From DAITBA01 sp036824005 (lineage in GTDB: Bacteria; Pseudomonadota; Gammaproteobacteria; Burkholderiales; Rhodocyclaceae), in assembly GCA_036824005.1 (NCBI GenBank), contig DAITBA010000001.1, positions 682,001 to 746,000 on the forward strand: DNA of 64,000 bases. Direction: 5' to 3'. The notes under the pieces are model-generated. The model was not told the origin of the DNA and did no database searches. It saw only the letters and a program-made list of their open reading frames with translations. Position numbers and translations under genes: made by a program. The stretch's first letter is position 1. Each line of letters opens with the position of its first letter. This document shows positions 61,004-64,000 of the stretch, piece after piece.

Positions 61004-61874
61004 AGCGGCTTGCGATGTGCCAGCCTTGGGCGCGCAGAAACTCGAAAGTTGGTTTGACCGCCTGGGCGACCCATTCCATCCGGCGCGGGTTGTGCTGGGC
61101 GAATTCCGCCCAGGGCACGACCCCCGGCAGGCGCGCGGCGCCGTAGATGTCCGCCGGCGGAAAGAACAGATGGCGGATGAAGGCATTGACGGTTCTGGAC
61201 AGGAGCGGTGAGAGCACCGTTCGCCGCCATTGCGGCTGCACGCGCGCGGCTTCCTCACAGGCGGCGCGGGCGTGGGCGATATGCCGCGCCTGGTCGATGA
61301 TGTGCAACGTCGTCATTTGCTGAATCAGCGGGCTCACGACGGGCTCGCCCGCGGTACCGCGCACCGCGCGGTTGAGCTTGTCCGGCAGTTCTTCGCCGAC
61401 AACGACCAGCGCCCAGAACAGGGCGCTGGAGTTTGCGATCCTCGGCACCAGCAGGCGCATCAGCTGCGGATAGCGTCGCGCGCCACGTTCCATGCCCATG
61501 CCGCTACGGGTGAGCAGCTCGAGAAACATCAGGCCGTGTCCCGCCTGCTCTCTGATCTCGTGCAGAAAGCGGCTGCGATGTTGCTGGTCCGCGGCGGTGT
61601 CGAGCGCAGCGCCGAGCCGGCGGATGAACAGACCATCCAGCCATAACGTAGTATCGATGAAGTGGACGAACTCCCATTGGGAGAGCTTTCGCTTCCTGAG
61701 CAGGGACAGGGATTCGAATTCCTCAATTCCCGATAGGGACAGGGCATGGGGCGGCAGCCACCAGGCGGCGGTATCGACCGTCTCCCAATTCAGGCGCGCT
61801 AGGGGGTCCCGGTAGGGCGCGCTCGAGTCGTTGAGCAGATCGAGCAGCGCCGACTGGACGTGCGGTGCGGACAT
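60996..61874 (-). CDS. AurF-like ferritin-fold protein with altered iron ligands
   Basis: 292 residues, no signal peptide. The pattern of the AurF/diiron N-oxygenase family is visible: NWETVDTAAWWLPPHALSLSG, WEFVHFIDTTLWLDG (E68), IREQAGHGLMF, VVVGEELPDKLN (E161/E162) and HIIDQARHIAHA. In this family both ExxH motifs supply iron ligands. Here both read QxxH (Q110/H113 and Q195/H198), each a CAG codon. The protein may bind metal differently or not at all. It overlaps queC by eight bases, suggesting co-expression. Confidence 0.65.
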   Translation of the reverse strand: MSAPHVQSALLDLLNDSSAPYRDPLARLNWETVDTAAWWLPPHALSLSGIEEFESLSLLRKRKLSQWEFVHFIDTTLWLDGLFIRRLGAALDTAADQQHRSRFLHEIREQAGHGLMFLELLTRSGMGMERGARRYPQLMRLLVPRIANSSALFWALVVVGEELPDKLNRAVRGTAGEPVVSPLIQQMTTLHIIDQARHIAHARAACEEAARVQPQWRRTVLSPLLSRTVNAFIRHLFFPPADIYGAARLPGVVPWAEFAQHNPRRMEWVAQAVKPTFEFLRAQGWHIASRYG

Positions 61875-62009
61875 GGGTTGTTGTTATGTTGTCGTGGGAA
61901 GTTGGCGAAATATAGCGCGTTGCCGCCAACAAAAAAAGCACAACGGAGGCGTCGGCGCGATTCCGCCGACGTACGGCAATTGCCGCCCGACCGCGCGGCG
62001 CGTCGTCTG

Positions 62010-62342
62010 CTACGCCTGGTGCGACGGAGCCAGCATCAAACTCACGTGCAGCCCACCTGGCGTCAGGAACACGACCTGGGGCGAGTGGTCTGCAGCATCG
62101 CGTTTGTGCGTGCTAAGCATCAATAGCGTCTTGCCGTCCGTGGCAGCCGAGAGGCTGAGCATGTGATTCGCCCGCCAATAAGTGGCCGAGAGGCGCAATG
62201 ACTCGCCATTGGGCAGCTCGACGCGGGTATCGCCCAGCACGGCGACACCCGTCTCGCCTTGCTCGCTGTCTGCGAACGGCAGCGCCTGCAATTCGGACCA
62301 GGCATTGCTGCCCGGACGGGAATAGGCAACATGGAGTTTCAT
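62010..62342 (-). CDS. Small protein of unknown function following queE
   Basis: 110 residues, no signal or membrane span. The ATG directly abuts the queE stop (TGA then ATG), so translation is probably coupled. The sequence alternates short strands (TGVAVLGDTRVELPNGESLRLSATYW; TLLMLSTHKRD; VVFLTPGGLHVSLML) and may form a small beta fold. I recognise no family. The 135 bases downstream to the next gene hold no clear terminator, only a TATATT string that could be a -10 for the AurF-like gene. Confidence 0.6.
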   Translation of the reverse strand: MKLHVAYSRPGSNAWSELQALPFADSEQGETGVAVLGDTRVELPNGESLRLSATYWRANHMLSLSAATDGKTLLMLSTHKRDAADHSPQVVFLTPGGLHVSLMLAPSHQA

Positions 62343-62999
62343 TCAGTGCCCCGGGGCATTGCCCCAAAGGATTTTGTGCAGCTGAACCTGCATGCGCACT
62401 GGCAGCCGGTCGCGCAGGATCCATTCTGCCAGATCGCGCGGCGACAGCCGGTCATGCACGGGCGAAAGCACCACGGGACAGAGACGATCCAACCGGCGCT
62501 CGCGCAACAACGCGCGCGCCCATTCGTAGTCGATAGCGTCGGCGAGCACCAGCTTCAGCTCGTCGCGCGGCGTGAGATGGGCGAGGTTCTCCCAGCGGTT
62601 CTTGTCGCACTCGCCGGAACCGGGCGCTTTCAGGTCTACGACGCGCGCGACCCGTGGATCCACGGCTGAGATGTCGACGGCGCCACCGGTCTCCAGTGAT
62701 ACGTCATAGCCGGCGTCGCACAGGGCAGCGAGCAGCGCCAGGCACGCCCGCTGCGCCAGGGGCTCGCCGCCGCTGACGCAAACCTGCCGGGCGCCGTGCC
62801 GCGCAACCTGCTCCAGAACCTGAACAATCGACATGCCCGAACCGCCGGAGAAGGCATAGGCCGTGTCGCACCACACGCAGCGCAGCGGGCACCCGGTCAG
62901 GCGCACGAACACCGTTGGCAGCCCGACGCGGCTGCTCTCGCCCTGCAGGGAGAAAAAGATCTCGGTCACGCGCAGGGTCGACTCACCCGTACCGGACAT
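62343..62999 (-). CDS. queE: 7-carboxy-7-deazaguanine synthase QueE
   Basis: 218 residues. The radical-SAM cluster motif is RLTGCPLRCVWCDTAYAF (CxxxCxxC) near residues 37-45. ITEIFFSLQGESSRVGLPTVFVR-type substrate residues precede it, and VCVSGGEPLAQ is the SAM-binding GGEP. QueE rearranges 6-carboxytetrahydropterin into the 7-deazaguanine skeleton. It follows cpoB by 84 bases, in the usual betaproteobacterial order pal-cpoB-queE. Confidence 0.95.
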   Translation of the reverse strand: MSGTGESTLRVTEIFFSLQGESSRVGLPTVFVRLTGCPLRCVWCDTAYAFSGGSGMSIVQVLEQVARHGARQVCVSGGEPLAQRACLALLAALCDAGYDVSLETGGAVDISAVDPRVARVVDLKAPGSGECDKNRWENLAHLTPRDELKLVLADAIDYEWARALLRERRLDRLCPVVLSPVHDRLSPRDLAEWILRDRLPVRMQVQLHKILWGNAPGH

Positions 63000-63083
63000 G
63001 GCGCAAAGGTATCGACCGCGGAATCGGGTTCGGGCGGATGCGCACGGACACGCGATGTCGCCCGCGCGACGGGCAGTCCGCCT

Positions 63084-63848
63084 TCAGGCTTTCTTCTTCA
63101 GTCGCTGGCGGGCAATATCCGCCGCCGGGCTGGACGGATATTTGGCAACCAGGGACTCGAGGGTTTTGCGCGAGCCCTTCGCGTCTCCCGTTTCCTGCTG
63201 GCAGTTGGCGATGCCGAGCATGGCGTCGGGCGCCTTGGCGTCGCTGGCCCAGTTGCTCACCACGGCGTTGTACAGGTCGGACGCCTTGCCGTACTCGCGC
63301 AACTGATAGTGGGAGTTGCCCGTCCAGTAATGGGCGCTGGGCAAGAAGCCGCCCGAAGGGTAGGTCTTGATGAATCCCTGGAAGGCGGCCACCGCCTCCT
63401 TGTATTTGCCGGACTTGAACAGGTTGAGCGCCGCTTCGTAGTCGCGCGCTTCCGCCGCCGGATCGACCGCGGCTGCCGCAGGCGCGGACGGCTGCTCCGC
63501 CTTCGGCGCTGGTGGCGATTCCACCTTGCGCAGCCGGCTGTCCAGATCCACGTAGAAATCCTTTTGCCGCTTCTGGGCCGATTCCAGCTCGAAGGTCAGG
63601 ACTTCGATTTGGCCGCGCAGCCGCGCCACCTCCGCTCGCAGGGCCTCGATCTGGCTCGCCAGTTCCAACTGGGCGCGCTGGGCAGTCTCGATCTTTTCCA
63701 GTTGCGGCAGGATATTGTTGTTGATCTGTCCGCGCAGCTCGCTGATCTGCCGGCGCGCCTCGTCATCGTCGAACAGGCCGGCACGCACGGGCAGCATTGC
63801 CCCGAGCAACGCCGCCAGCAGTGAGAGTTTAAGCAGTCGAGCATTCAT
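63084..63848 (-). CDS. cpoB: Cell division coordinator CpoB (YbgF)
   Basis: 254 residues from ATG 63848. A signal peptide (cleavage near VRA-GL) precedes a periplasmic coiled coil (residues ~30-105), a Pro/Ala linker and C-terminal TPR repeats (YEAALNLFKSGKYKEAVAAFQGFIKTYP; APDAMLGIANCQQETGD). CpoB links Tol-Pal constriction to peptidoglycan synthesis. Upstream ATG codons at 63854 and 63914 are possible but less likely. It follows pal. Confidence 0.93.
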   Translation of the reverse strand: MNARLLKLSLLAALLGAMLPVRAGLFDDDEARRQISELRGQINNNILPQLEKIETAQRAQLELASQIEALRAEVARLRGQIEVLTFELESAQKRQKDFYVDLDSRLRKVESPPAPKAEQPSAPAAAAVDPAAEARDYEAALNLFKSGKYKEAVAAFQGFIKTYPSGGFLPSAHYWTGNSHYQLREYGKASDLYNAVVSNWASDAKAPDAMLGIANCQQETGDAKGSRKTLESLVAKYPSSPAADIARQRLKKKA

Positions 63849-63924
63849 GGTCATGCGCAGGGGTAAAGCGCCGGACGCGCGGCTACCGAGGCACCGGTCG
63901 CCGCGCGTCGTCACGGGTCATCGA

Positions 63925-64000
63925 TCAAAACTCACCGGCATAAAGCATGTCGTCGCGGCGATTCTCGGCCCAGGCGGCTTCATCGTGACCGGCATTTTTC
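63925..64000 (-). CDS. pal: Peptidoglycan-associated lipoprotein Pal (C-terminal end only)
   Basis: The minus strand entering from the window edge reads KNAGHDEAAWAENRRDDMLY, then AGEF and TGA at 63925. This is the end of the OmpA-like domain of Pal (GHDExAWAxNRR). The rest lies outside the window. The position before cpoB agrees. Confidence 0.85.
   Translation of the reverse strand, partial: KNAGHDEAAWAENRRDDMLYAGEF

Overview
The window is a GC-rich stretch of a bacterial chromosome, most likely from a betaproteobacterium. The evidence is the combination of lineage-typical families (BPSS1780-type membrane proteins, DUF2782 next to thrB, DUF3460 after spoT, zapA followed by 6S RNA) and gene orders such as nadD-rsfS-rlmH-maf-rng, yicC-gmk-rpoZ-spoT and pal-cpoB-queE. 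A periplasmic nitrate reductase, a menaquinone-type prenyltransferase, a periplasmic DsrE, a DUF302 protein and a YeeE/YedE sulfur transporter suggest a facultatively anaerobic, sulfur-handling metabolism. I cannot name the genus. No phage, insertion sequence, CRISPR array or rRNA was seen. One run of 100 Ns (57973-58072) lies inside a tandem-repeat gene.

Layout. 1-5.6 kb: the end of a streptogramin-lyase-like propeller gene, a membrane sulfatase-fold enzyme, and secreted or stress-type enzymes. 5.6-13.6 kb: a long minus-strand housekeeping run (LOG protein, DUF2782, thrB, two BPSS1780 paralogs, nadD, rsfS, rlmH, maf, rng, a GNAT protein), then polA on the plus strand. 16.6-30.5 kb: a minus-strand surface-glycan locus with an O-antigen-ligase-like protein, seven glycosyltransferases, an asparagine synthetase homolog, an FkbM methyltransferase and MsbA. 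30.5-35.7 kb: a complete vitamin B12 uptake locus, with btuBCD behind a cobalamin riboswitch and btuF convergent to it. 35.8-39.7 kb: a ZapB-like gene, zapA, 6S RNA, a UbiE/MenG-MenA pair, a BASS transporter and an EVE protein. 39.7-47.2 kb: DsrE, rph with a kinase/phosphatase pair, then yicC-gmk-rpoZ-spoT and a DUF3460 gene. 47.2-54.5 kb: modBC divergent from napDAGHB, with an FNR-like box between them. 54.7-60.2 kb: small unknown genes, tRNA-Lys, and a minus-strand series of three exported proteins (DUF302, a 25-residue-repeat protein, a small relative of it) behind a YeeE transporter. 60.3-64 kb: queC, an AurF-like protein, a small unknown gene, queE, cpoB and the end of pal.

Working together. 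ModBC would supply molybdate for NapA. NapGH would pass electrons from quinol (possibly the menaquinol implied by MenA/MenG) to NapB and NapA, since no NapC is present. The Btu genes form one regulated uptake system. QueE and QueC act in 7-deazaguanine synthesis. The least explained part is the exported Met/Trp-rich repeat protein with its neighbours at 56.4-60.2 kb, followed by the AurF-like protein next to queC, in which two predicted iron-ligand glutamates are glutamines.
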